5,830 nucleotides of DNA from Rhodospirillaceae bacterium (GCA_028817685.1 JAPPPC010000791.1:1-5830), one strand, 5' to 3'. Counted from the stretch's first letter, positions 1-5,830 are shown. The notes: generated from the sequence alone by a model not told the origin. Made by a program: numbers and translations.

Positions 1-3
1 CCG

Positions 4-50
4 GGTGCGCGGCCGCACCTTGGACCCTCGGGTCGAGCCCGATGGTGACA
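4..50. repeat. Degenerate REP-like palindromic element with two hairpins, downstream of the operon
   Basis: Positions 24-32 and 38-46 form an imperfect hairpin (8 of 9 positions pair, 5-nt loop) around the core TCGGG-TCGAG-CCCGA. The flanking sequence, TGGACCC on the left and GATGGTGACA on the right, matches from memory the widespread alphaproteobacterial intergenic palindrome of the form TGGATCC-CGGGTCAAGCCCG-GATGAC. Read as codons it gives the familiar LDPRVxPxxD signature. Immediately left, 4-9 and 14-19 (GGTGCG/CGCACC, 4-nt loop, containing a NotI site) form a second perfect 6-bp stem. Neither stem is followed by a T-run on either strand, so this is not a canonical intrinsic terminator, although it could stabilise or end the operon mRNA. 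Only one copy lies in the window, so repeat status rests on recognition. The remainder, 51-108, shows no supported feature. Confidence 0.5.
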
Positions 51-108
51 CCTGGCAAGACAACATCGGCGGTTACCCCGAGAACGGAGGCCCATCGCAA
101 CCGGGCCG

Positions 109-897
109 TCAGGTCGCGAAAGACGGGTCCTTGCGCTGTTCGCGCCGGACGCAAGCTTCGAACTCCGTATCGCCGATCGGCTTGTTACCAGCCCGCTTGG
201 CGAACTGCGCCGCCGTGGTCTCGCAGATCTCCTGTGACAGCGGCCTCGGCGTCGCGTGGCTCGTGGCCAGAATACGTTCCTGTACCGCACAGGCATTCAC
301 CAATCGGTCCATATAGGCCATCGCCTCCGGCACGGTACGGCCGACGGAGAGCAGCCCGTGATTGCGCATGATCAGCGTGTATTTGCCGTCCAGGTCGGCG
401 ATGATCCGCGGGCCTTCATCTTCCACTTCCGCGATGCCCTCGAAATCGTGATAGGCCACTTGGCCGTATACGCCGCAGGACCCCTGATCGAAAAACTGCA
501 GCCCTCCCTCCCAGGCCGATACCACGACCCCGGCGGTGGCATGAATGTGAATGGTACAGCCGAGATGCCGGCATTCCCGCTGCAGGGCGCTGTGAAAGTT
601 GAGACCGGCCGGGCGCGGTTTTCGGTCGGTATCACTCACCACGGTGCCGTCCATGTCGAGCTTCAACAGGTTCGACGCCGTGACCTCGTCCCACGCGAAA
701 TCGCCGCCATTCATCAGGAAATAGTCCGGTTGGTCGGGAACACGCGCCGTCATGTGGTTGGCTGTCGTATTGTTCCAGCCGCGAGACACAGCGATACGAA
801 ACGCCGCGGCGAGCTCGACCCGCGCTTCCCATTCCGCCTCACTCACCGCGCCGCGCAGGCCTTCATCCTGCTCCGATTCATATGCCGCGTTTGCCAT
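109..897 (-). CDS. Class II aldolase/adducin family protein
   Basis: This 262-residue soluble cytoplasmic protein is of normal full length for the family. Members are zinc-dependent aldolases, epimerases or decarboxylases acting on sugar-like or hydroxy-keto substrates. Three His ligands are visible: His117 and His119 in the HIH motif, and His180 in RNHG. A conserved GWNN...NH segment (40-48) and a VAYHDFEG stretch (147-154) also fit. The Glu that acts as acid/base in fuculose-phosphate aldolase (Glu73) aligns with Gly98 (PAGLNFH against SSEWRFH), and the phosphate-binding serines align with Pro96-Ala97. This is typical, from memory, of the adducin-like branch of unknown specificity and argues against a phosphorylated sugar substrate. 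The ATG is preceded by AAGGGAG 9 nt upstream. It is the last gene of the operon, 44 nt after the methyltransferase gene. The family is secure; the substrate is unknown. Confidence 0.93.
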   Translation of the reverse strand: MANAAYESEQDEGLRGAVSEAEWEARVELAAAFRIAVSRGWNNTTANHMTARVPDQPDYFLMNGGDFAWDEVTASNLLKLDMDGTVVSDTDRKPRPAGLNFHSALQRECRHLGCTIHIHATAGVVVSAWEGGLQFFDQGSCGVYGQVAYHDFEGIAEVEDEGPRIIADLDGKYTLIMRNHGLLSVGRTVPEAMAYMDRLVNACAVQERILATSHATPRPLSQEICETTAAQFAKRAGNKPIGDTEFEACVRREQRKDPSFAT

Positions 898-941
898 GTC
901 GCTCTACTCCCTTCCAGTAATTCGCTCCTGCCAGCGTGGCA

Positions 942-1415
942 TCAAAACCATCGCCTGACCGATGCCGTATAGTCTCGATAGCCGTCACCGAACTTCGCTT
1001 CCAGATAGCGTTCCTCGCGCGCGATGACACCGTAATGCATGACGACCAGCACCGGCAGTAACGTCACCGCCATCCATAATCCGCCGAACGCCGCGGTGAT
1101 CCCGAGATAAATCAGGGTCATGCCGAGATACATCGGGTTACGGGTGCGGCGGTAGATACCCTGCACGACAAGCGCGCTTGTGGGATGCCAGGGCTCCGGG
1201 CTGGTCCCGGCGCGGCGGAAACCCAGCAGAGCGGCGACGGCGACTCCGATGCCAATCGCTCCATATACCGCACCGATCATATACCCAATCTCCCGATCGA
1301 ACGGCAGCGGCGGCGTCGGCCACAGATAATCCATCCCGTAACCGGCGACGAGCCCCGCCAGGAAGATCAAGGGCGGCGGCGCGATGACGCCCGCGGTATC
1401 GCCTTTCGCCGCCAT
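942..1415 (-). CDS. Isoprenylcysteine carboxyl methyltransferase/PEMT-type membrane methyltransferase
   Basis: This 157-residue integral membrane protein probably transfers a methyl group from S-adenosylmethionine to a lipid-like or small acceptor. Hydrophobic stretches lie at about 12-31, 43-66 and 95-130, the last long enough for a helical hairpin. The family's C-terminal SAM-binding signature is present: GIYRRTRNPMYLG (86-98, with Arg92-Asn93-Pro94), then EERYL (134-138), FGDGYRDY (142-149) and a terminal RW. The length suits the short bacterial members. The start lies only 5 nt after the TPP-enzyme stop codon and has no clear Shine-Dalgarno sequence, so translation is probably coupled to the upstream gene. 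Bacteria generally lack prenylated CaaX proteins, so the name describes the fold, not the substrate. NnrU-like or phospholipid N-methyltransferase relatives cannot be excluded. It is the only membrane protein in the operon. Confidence 0.85.
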   Translation of the reverse strand: MAAKGDTAGVIAPPPLIFLAGLVAGYGMDYLWPTPPLPFDREIGYMIGAVYGAIGIGVAVAALLGFRRAGTSPEPWHPTSALVVQGIYRRTRNPMYLGMTLIYLGITAAFGGLWMAVTLLPVLVVMHYGVIAREERYLEAKFGDGYRDYTASVRRWF

Positions 1416-1420
1416 GACCG

Positions 1421-3052
1421 TTACTTGAAGCTGGAGATCTCGGTCTCCTTGCAGGTGATGAATTCGAGCAGCGCCGGCACGCCGGCCTCGGTCTGTTCGA
1501 TGCCGCGCTTGATCGCCGGGATGATCTCGTCCGGGTCCGTTACGCGCTCGCCATAGCCGCCGAAGGCGCGCGCCATGGCCGCGTAGTCGCCGGAGATATC
1601 GGTCGCCCGGTACTTCTCGGTCGATTGCTGCATGATGTGCAGCTCGATCGCCATGGAAAAATTATTCAGCAATATCGACAGGATGGGGATGCGCTCGCGC
1701 ACCGCGGTCTCGAAATCCATGCCGGTGAAGCCGATCGCCGCGTCGCCCCAGACATTGATGCAGAGTTTGTCCGGCTTGGCGAGCTTCGCGCCCATGGCGA
1801 GGCCGAGGCCGTAGCCAAGCTGCGTGGTCTTGCCCCAGCCGATATAGGAGAGCGGCGTGGTCGACTCCCAGAAGGGCGAAAGCTGATCGCGCGGGCTGCC
1901 GGCATCGTGGGTGATGATGGTGTTGTCCATGTCAACCGTCTTGGACAAATCGTTCAGCACCCGGTAGGGCGAGAGCGGCGTCTCGTCCGACTCGCGCTTG
2001 GCCGCCCATTCGGCGAGCCACGGTTCCTTGATCGATTTGATCTCCGCTGCCACGGGCGCGGCATCACGCGCGGCGCTGAGCTTCGCCTCGACCGCCGGGA
2101 TCAGCGCGTCCAGCGTCAGCGCCGCATCACCGACCAGCGCGTGGCTCGCGATGACGTCCTTGTTGATGTCGGCCGCGTCGAGGGTCGCGTGCACGATCGT
2201 CTTACCCTTCGGCATGCCGACGCCGAAGCTGGTCTCGGTAAAGCTGCAGCCGATCCCGAAAATCACGTCGGACTTCTGCAGGAATTCGTGCAGCGCCTTC
2301 GGTACGCCCCGCCCGCCGGCGCCGAGCGACAGCGGGTGGGTTTCGTCGAAGGCGCTTTTGCCGCCCAGGCTGGTCGCGACGGGTGCGGCCAGCATCTCGG
2401 AGAGTTGCTTCAGCTGCGGCCAGGCTTCCGCGTAATGCACGCCCTGCCCCGCATAGATCACGAGGCGTTCGGCGTTGGCCAGCGTCTCCGCCGCCGCCTC
2501 CACATCGGCAGGGTCTGGACCGGAGCGGGTACTGATCACCGGCGTGTAGTCGAGCTCGCCTTCGAAATCCTCGCCGAAGATGTCCGTCGGCACCTCGATC
2601 AGCGCCGGTCCGGGCCGCCCATTGCGCAGCGCGGTGAAGGCACGGCGCATAATGTTGGGGATCTCCTGGGTCAGCATGACCGGCTCGGCCGATTTGGTGA
2701 CATGCTGGAAGTTCAGCACCGAGTTGAAGTTCGGCTGCATGTGGGCGATGCGCCGCGCATACCCCATCGGCATCACAAGCACCGGCGCGCTCTCGCCCCA
2801 AGCCTGCGCCACACCGCCGAAGGCGTTCTCCGCGCCGGGCCCGTGCTGCATGCAGAACACGCCGACATTCTTGCCGCTCGACAAGCGCGCCATGGCGTCG
2901 GCCATGTGTAGCCCAATGCGCTCCTGGCGCACGATGACAGTGCGGATGTCGGCCCGCGCGGCGTATTCGATGATGTGGTTCACTGGATAGGCGATCAGCG
3001 TCTCAACGCCCTCGCGCTTCAGAATTTCGGCAATCGCCTCTGCGGATTTCAT
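1421..3052 (-). CDS. Thiamine-pyrophosphate-requiring enzyme, acetolactate synthase-like superfamily
   Basis: This 543-residue protein has the three-domain layout of acetolactate synthase, oxalyl-CoA decarboxylase and benzoylformate decarboxylase. The N-terminal pyrimidine-binding domain (about 1-165) carries the cofactor-activating Glu44 in VRQERIGLH. The middle domain spans about 190-330. The C-terminal pyrophosphate-binding domain (about 360-535) has the metal/TPP motif from GDAA (436-439) to NN (463-464). Two departures stand out: GDA replaces the common GDG, and YPVNH (22-26) occupies the place of the usual GxPG loop. Both are, as far as I recall, shared by a group of proteobacterial TPP proteins of unknown specificity. 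The reaction should be decarboxylation, carboligation or C-C lysis of a 2-keto or 2-hydroxyacyl compound. The ATG at 3052 is chosen because GGAGG sits 5 nt upstream and the fold begins there. The frame stays open upstream to 3445, but that part overlaps the preceding gene and resembles nothing. Confidence 0.93.
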   Translation of the reverse strand: MKSAEAIAEILKREGVETLIAYPVNHIIEYAARADIRTVIVRQERIGLHMADAMARLSSGKNVGVFCMQHGPGAENAFGGVAQAWGESAPVLVMPMGYARRIAHMQPNFNSVLNFQHVTKSAEPVMLTQEIPNIMRRAFTALRNGRPGPALIEVPTDIFGEDFEGELDYTPVISTRSGPDPADVEAAAETLANAERLVIYAGQGVHYAEAWPQLKQLSEMLAAPVATSLGGKSAFDETHPLSLGAGGRGVPKALHEFLQKSDVIFGIGCSFTETSFGVGMPKGKTIVHATLDAADINKDVIASHALVGDAALTLDALIPAVEAKLSAARDAAPVAAEIKSIKEPWLAEWAAKRESDETPLSPYRVLNDLSKTVDMDNTIITHDAGSPRDQLSPFWESTTPLSYIGWGKTTQLGYGLGLAMGAKLAKPDKLCINVWGDAAIGFTGMDFETAVRERIPILSILLNNFSMAIELHIMQQSTEKYRATDISGDYAAMARAFGGYGERVTDPDEIIPAIKRGIEQTEAGVPALLEFITCKETEISSFK

Positions 3053-3057
3053 GGCTT

Positions 3058-3062
3058 CCTCC
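3058..3062 (-). promoter_or_regulatory. Ribosome binding site fixing the TPP-enzyme start
   Basis: On the minus strand GGAGG lies 5 nt before the ATG at 3052 and just past the TGA (3066-3064) of the preceding oxidoreductase gene. Its spacing and strength support this start over any farther upstream in the same open frame, and its position allows translational coupling. Confidence 0.75.
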
Positions 3063-3063
3063 C

Positions 3064-4038
3064 TCAGCCGACGGAAACGGTCTCGCCCGTTTCGGCGGAT
3101 CGGATAATGGCTTCGAACACTTCGATGCCGTGGATCGCTTCCGCAGCGGGCAGCGGATAGGGTGCCCCATCGGTGATGGCCGCGGCAAATGCTTCTAGCT
3201 CGGCGCGCTCCTTGTCGAAGGGGCCGAAATCGATCGCCTCGTCTTCGCCCTCGACCGGGCGGAACTCGAAATTGCGCTCCTGGCGGATTTCCGCCGAACC
3301 TTTCGAGCCGAAGACGCGCACCATCTGCGTGTGTACGGTCGCGTTGAAGGTGCCGAGATAGCCGGTCATGCCGTTCTCGAAGCGCAGAAGCATCGAGGTC
3401 GTGTCGTCCACATCGATGGCGACGGCGCGGCGGATGCTGACGCAATGCACCTCCGCAATCCGGCCGAACAGGCCGATCAAGGTGTCGACCATATGGATGC
3501 CCATCCCGCCCATGCCGCCGGCCGGGCTCTCCGAGCGGTCGGCGCGCCAGCCGTCCGGCCGGTACTGCAGCCCACCGCTGCCGGAGAAATTGGTTTCGGC
3601 ATGCAGGATGGTGCCGAGCGACCCGCTGTCGATACGGGTTTTCAGCTCGGTCCAGCTCGGCATGAAGCGCCGGTTGTGGCCCAGCGAAAGAACGATGTTC
3701 GCGTCTTCCGCCGCCTTGACCGACGCCACCGCATCCGCCGCCGTCAGCGTAAAAGGTTTCTCGACGAAGACATGCTTGCCGGTGGCCGCCGCCTGGGCGA
3801 TCTGTTCGGCGTGCTGGGTATGCGGTGTCGCAAGGACGATCGCATCAATGTCAGGGTCCGCCAGAACCGCGGCGTAATCGCCGCCAAGCGGAATAGCGTG
3901 CTGTTCCATAAACGCGGCCGCTTTGGACACGGTGCGTGTCACCCCGGCGGTGAACTCGATGGTCTCGCTCTTGCCCTGAACGGACTCCACCATGATCTGA
4001 CCCCACCGGCCCAGACCGACAATCGCGGCTCTGATCAC
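3064..4038 (-). CDS. Gfo/Idh/MocA family NAD(P)-dependent oxidoreductase
   Basis: This 324-residue cytoplasmic dehydrogenase belongs to the glucose-fructose oxidoreductase/inositol dehydrogenase/MocA superfamily, which oxidises or reduces hydroxyls of sugars, inositols and related polyols. The N-terminal Rossmann domain opens with GLGRWG (8-13). EKP (93-95) carries the family's conserved catalytic-region Lys94. The C-terminal alpha/beta substrate domain contains GGMGIHMVD (177-185), matching the GxHxxD active-site pattern with His182 and Asp185. Translation starts at GTG: the Rossmann strand begins directly after it, no ATG is available nearby, and AGGGAG lies 8 nt upstream. The gene follows the acyl-CoA dehydrogenase gene by 25 nt and precedes the TPP-enzyme gene by 11 nt. 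Length and motifs are normal. Specificity cannot be read from the sequence; a myo-inositol role is not supported because no other iol genes are present. Confidence 0.93.
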   Translation of the reverse strand: MIRAAIVGLGRWGQIMVESVQGKSETIEFTAGVTRTVSKAAAFMEQHAIPLGGDYAAVLADPDIDAIVLATPHTQHAEQIAQAAATGKHVFVEKPFTLTAADAVASVKAAEDANIVLSLGHNRRFMPSWTELKTRIDSGSLGTILHAETNFSGSGGLQYRPDGWRADRSESPAGGMGGMGIHMVDTLIGLFGRIAEVHCVSIRRAVAIDVDDTTSMLLRFENGMTGYLGTFNATVHTQMVRVFGSKGSAEIRQERNFEFRPVEGEDEAIDFGPFDKERAELEAFAAAITDGAPYPLPAAEAIHGIEVFEAIIRSAETGETVSVG

Positions 4039-4046
4039 TTTCTGCT

Positions 4047-4053
4047 CTCCCTC
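4047..4053 (-). promoter_or_regulatory. Ribosome binding site for the GTG-initiated oxidoreductase
   Basis: On the minus strand GAGGGAG ends 8 nt before the GTG at 4038-4036. It lies inside the 25-nt gap after the acyl-CoA dehydrogenase stop codon. It supports the non-ATG start of the Gfo/Idh/MocA gene. Confidence 0.7.
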
Positions 4054-4063
4054 ATAAATTTCG

Positions 4064-5224
4064 TCACCCGTACTGCACTGCTGCGCGTCCGACCTTTTCG
4101 CGGGCGACGATCAGTTTCATGATTTGCGCGGTGCCGTCGCCGATCTCCAGCCCCATCACGTCGCGCAGCCGCTGCTGGTGCGGCAAATCCTTGGAATAAC
4201 CCGCATGGCCGTGGCTCAGCAGGCATTGGTGGATGATGTCGACCGAGGCCTTCGGCGCCAGCCACTTCGCCATCGCCGCCTCGCTGGTGTGCGGCAAGCC
4301 CTGGTCGCGCAGCCACAGGGTCTCGTAACAGATATGGCGGGCCGCCTTCCACATGGTCTCCGCCTCGGCGAGCGGAAAGCTGACCCCCTGATACTGCGCC
4401 AGCGGCGAACCAAACGCCTCGCGCTCAGTGATGTATGCCCAGCTCTCGTCAAGCGAAGCGCGCGCCGCGCCCAGGCACATCAGCCCGATCAGCGCGCGGC
4501 TATAGTCGAAGCCCTGCATCACCTGACGGAAGCCCTGGCCTTCCTCACCCAGCATGTGATCGGCAGGCACCTTTACGGATTCGAAAAAGATCGAACCGCG
4601 GCCGACCGCCTCCGACCCCAGGTCGGAGAACCGCGACCGGCTCACGCCCGGCGCGTCGAGGGGCACGAGGAAGGCGCTGATGCCGCGTGCACCCGGCTCG
4701 TCCTCGTTCGTGCGGGCGAACAGCACGATCGCGTCCGCCTGATCCGACAGGGAGATCGAGGTCTTCTCGCCGTTCAGCACGTATTCCGCGTTGCCAGACC
4801 GCTCCGCCTTGAGCTGCAGATGGGCGGCGTCCGACCCGCCGCGCGGCTCGGTCAGCCCCAGCGCCATGTAGGTGTCGCCGGCGACGATCTTCGGCGCCCA
4901 TTCCCGCGCGACTTCCGGCTTGGCGTGATCGACGATGATGCGACCGTTCAAGGTGTTGAGGAGCTGAATATAGGAGACATTAAGGTCGGCATAGGAGACC
5001 TCCTCCATGATGAGGCCCGCCGTCACCCCGTCGATCCCGAGCCCGCCGTAAGCCTCCGGCAGGTCGCTCGCCACGAGGCCCAGCGCGCCCATCTCCTTGA
5101 CCAGACCGCGCTCGATCACGCCTGTTGTCTCGCGCTTCTGGAAATCCGGCGCGATTTGCTCGCGGGCAAACTTGCGCGCCGTATCCTGGATCGCTTGCTG
5201 TTCTTCGGTCAGTCCGAAATCCAT
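4064..5224 (-). CDS. Acyl-CoA dehydrogenase (FAD-dependent)
   Basis: This 386-residue flavoenzyme has the length of short/medium-chain acyl-CoA dehydrogenases. It should introduce an alpha,beta double bond into an acyl-CoA and pass electrons to electron-transfer flavoprotein. The order is: N-terminal helical domain (about 1-115, LTEEQQAIQDTARKFA), beta domain (about 118-220) with signature GLTEPRGGSD (123-132) and NGEKTSIS (151-158), and C-terminal helical domain with GHAGYSKDLP (339-348) and IGDGTAQIMKLI (361-372). At the position of the MCAD catalytic Glu (the E of YEGT) this protein has Asp363. Such IGDGT variants occur among bacterial homologues annotated as cyclohexanecarboxyl-CoA dehydrogenase-like, so a branched or cyclic acyl-CoA is possible, but that is inference. 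It is the first gene of the operon. GAGG lies 10 nt before the ATG, a slightly long spacing. Confidence 0.95.
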   Translation of the reverse strand: MDFGLTEEQQAIQDTARKFAREQIAPDFQKRETTGVIERGLVKEMGALGLVASDLPEAYGGLGIDGVTAGLIMEEVSYADLNVSYIQLLNTLNGRIIVDHAKPEVAREWAPKIVAGDTYMALGLTEPRGGSDAAHLQLKAERSGNAEYVLNGEKTSISLSDQADAIVLFARTNEDEPGARGISAFLVPLDAPGVSRSRFSDLGSEAVGRGSIFFESVKVPADHMLGEEGQGFRQVMQGFDYSRALIGLMCLGAARASLDESWAYITEREAFGSPLAQYQGVSFPLAEAETMWKAARHICYETLWLRDQGLPHTSEAAMAKWLAPKASVDIIHQCLLSHGHAGYSKDLPHQQRLRDVMGLEIGDGTAQIMKLIVAREKVGRAAVQYG

Positions 5225-5297
5225 CCCCGTGCCGCCTCGTCATTGATCGTTCATTTGTGCCATCTTAGTGTTCGGACAGGATCAAGGGCGAGGAAAG
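5225..5297. promoter_or_regulatory. Divergent promoter region between the operon and the SDR gene
   Basis: These 73 nt separate two divergent start codons and must hold the 5' regulatory signals of at least the SDR gene and probably of the five-gene operon. The stretch is visibly more A+T-rich than the surrounding genes around 5241-5272. An imperfect palindrome TGATC-GTTCA (5244-5253) and an inverted pair TTGATC (5243-5248)/GATCAA (5280-5285) are present, but both are short. I could not pick convincing -35/-10 hexamers on either strand. GAGG at 5290-5293 is the SDR ribosome binding site, and GAGG on the minus strand at 5238-5235 is that of the acyl-CoA dehydrogenase. Confidence 0.5.
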
Positions 5298-5830
5298 ATG
5301 ACGGGCAACGATCTGAAATTCGGTTCCAGCGACGAGGAGATGGCGGCGCTGCCGACCGTCTTCGCCCCCGACCTGTTCAAGGACAAGGTGGCTCTGGTCT
5401 CCGGCGCGGGAAGTGGCCTGGGCAAGGCGATCGCGGTGCTTTTCGCCCGGCTGGGCGCGACCCTGGTGGTGTGCGGCCGCAATCCGGAAAAGCTCGACGC
5501 GGCGGTGCCGTTCTTCGAGAGCCTCGGCGTCAAGGTCTCCGCCCATTCTATGACCATCCGCGACCCGGATGCGGTCAACAAGATGATGGACGCGGTGTTC
5601 GACGAACACGGTAAGCTCGACGTGCTGATCAACAATGCCGGCGGCCAGTTCCCGCAAGCGGCGATCGACTATTCGGTGAAGGGCTGGAACGCGGTCATCG
5701 ACACCAATTTGAACGGTACCTGGTACATGATGCAGGCCGCCGCCCGGCGCTGGCGCGACCGCGAGCAGCCCGGCAGCATCGTCAGTATCGTCGCGGATGT
5801 CTGGCGCGGCATGCCGGACATCGCGCACAC
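5298..5830 (+). CDS. Short-chain dehydrogenase/reductase, 2,4-dienoyl-CoA reductase-like (3' end beyond window)
   Basis: The first 177 codons are visible and the frame is open to the right edge, so the C-terminal part is missing. The family is usually about 280-300 residues. After a 28-residue N-terminal extension (the TVFAPDLF type seen in dienoyl/enoyl-CoA reductase-like SDRs) comes a Rossmann fold: GAGSGLG (36-42, the TGxxxGxG cofactor loop), CGRN (59-62, where Arg61 suggests NADP(H)), NNAGG (112-116) and DTNLNGT (135-141). After strand 5 the classical catalytic Ser is replaced by Ala166 (GSIVSIVADV), as expected for dienoyl-CoA-reductase-like SDRs, whose catalytic residues are arranged differently. 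The ATG follows GAGG by 4 nt. It is transcribed away from the acyl-CoA dehydrogenase operon, and the shared CoA-thioester theme suggests a common pathway. The reaction is inferred; reductase or dehydrogenase direction is open. Confidence 0.9.
   Translation, partial: MTGNDLKFGSSDEEMAALPTVFAPDLFKDKVALVSGAGSGLGKAIAVLFARLGATLVVCGRNPEKLDAAVPFFESLGVKVSAHSMTIRDPDAVNKMMDAVFDEHGKLDVLINNAGGQFPQAAIDYSVKGWNAVIDTNLNGTWYMMQAAARRWRDREQPGSIVSIVADVWRGMPDIAH

Noticed and set aside
4..46. Rho-independent terminator for the operon
   Set aside because: The hairpins are stable, but no T-run follows either stem in the direction of transcription, so they do not meet the criterion.
5..316. Plus-strand open frame at the left edge (103 codons), possibly the 3' end of a convergent gene
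   Set aside because: Its protein-like beginning (LDPRVEPDGD) is the known translation signature of alphaproteobacterial palindromic repeats. The rest overlaps the aldolase gene by about 200 nt with no family resemblance.
1625..2911. Long plus-strand open frame (428 codons) opposite the TPP-enzyme gene
   Set aside because: It is rich in Arg, Gly, His and Ala with no recognisable fold, and it lies antisense to a clearly conserved enzyme. This is a typical shadow frame in G+C-rich DNA.
3053..3445. N-terminal extension of the TPP-enzyme frame by 131 codons
   Set aside because: It is Arg-rich and overlaps the Gfo/Idh/MocA gene. The strong GGAGG 5 nt before the ATG at 3052, and the start of the pyrimidine-binding domain there, settle the start.
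3331..4122. Plus-strand open frame opposite the Gfo/Idh/MocA gene
   Set aside because: Its composition is that of a shadow frame, and the opposite strand encodes a complete protein with all family motifs.
5243..5285. TTGATC/GATCAA inverted repeat and a TTGATC -35-like hexamer in the divergent region
   Set aside because: Six-base arms spaced about 31 nt apart are expected by chance, and no acceptable -10 hexamer lies at the right distance.
4124..5614. Long plus-strand open frame (496 codons) opposite the acyl-CoA dehydrogenase and running into the SDR gene
   Set aside because: It is antisense to a conserved gene and out of frame with the SDR, with low-complexity Arg-rich composition and no family motifs.
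5265..5828. Minus-strand open frame opposite the SDR gene
   Set aside because: It is His/Arg-rich and antisense to an SDR with intact Rossmann and NNAG motifs.

Overview
The window is strongly G+C-rich and gene-dense. Its proteins resemble alphaproteobacterial (Rhodospirillales-like) catabolic enzymes, and a short palindrome at the left edge looks like the intergenic repeats common in alphaproteobacteria. The taxonomic placement is inferred from protein style and that repeat, not from a marker gene.

Layout: five genes on the minus strand occupy 5224 down to 109, with gaps of 25, 11, 5 and 44 nt, so they very probably form one operon. In transcription order they encode an acyl-CoA dehydrogenase (5224-4064), a Gfo/Idh/MocA-type NAD(P)-dependent oxidoreductase (4038-3064, GTG start), a thiamine-pyrophosphate enzyme of the acetolactate-synthase-like superfamily (3052-1421), a small membrane methyltransferase of the isoprenylcysteine carboxyl methyltransferase/PEMT type (1415-942) and a class II aldolase/adducin-family protein (897-109). 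A 73-nt intergenic region (5225-5297) separates the operon from a divergent plus-strand gene for a short-chain dehydrogenase/reductase related to 2,4-dienoyl-CoA reductases. That gene starts at 5298 and runs off the right edge. Positions 1-108, downstream of the operon, hold two hairpins, one inside a degenerate REP-like element.

Together the genes look like an uncharacterised catabolic module. Two members (acyl-CoA dehydrogenase and the dienoyl/enoyl-reductase-like SDR) point to CoA-thioester redox chemistry. Three (sugar/polyol-type oxidoreductase, TPP carboligase/lyase and aldolase) point to C-C bond cleavage of a hydroxylated or keto compound. No transporter, regulator or CoA ligase is in view, so the substrate cannot be deduced. 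Several enzymes depart from textbook active-site motifs: Asp for the usual Glu in the acyl-CoA dehydrogenase, GDA for GDG in the TPP enzyme, no Glu at the FucA Glu73 position in the aldolase, and no classical Ser in the SDR. I see no phage, CRISPR, insertion sequence or defence system.
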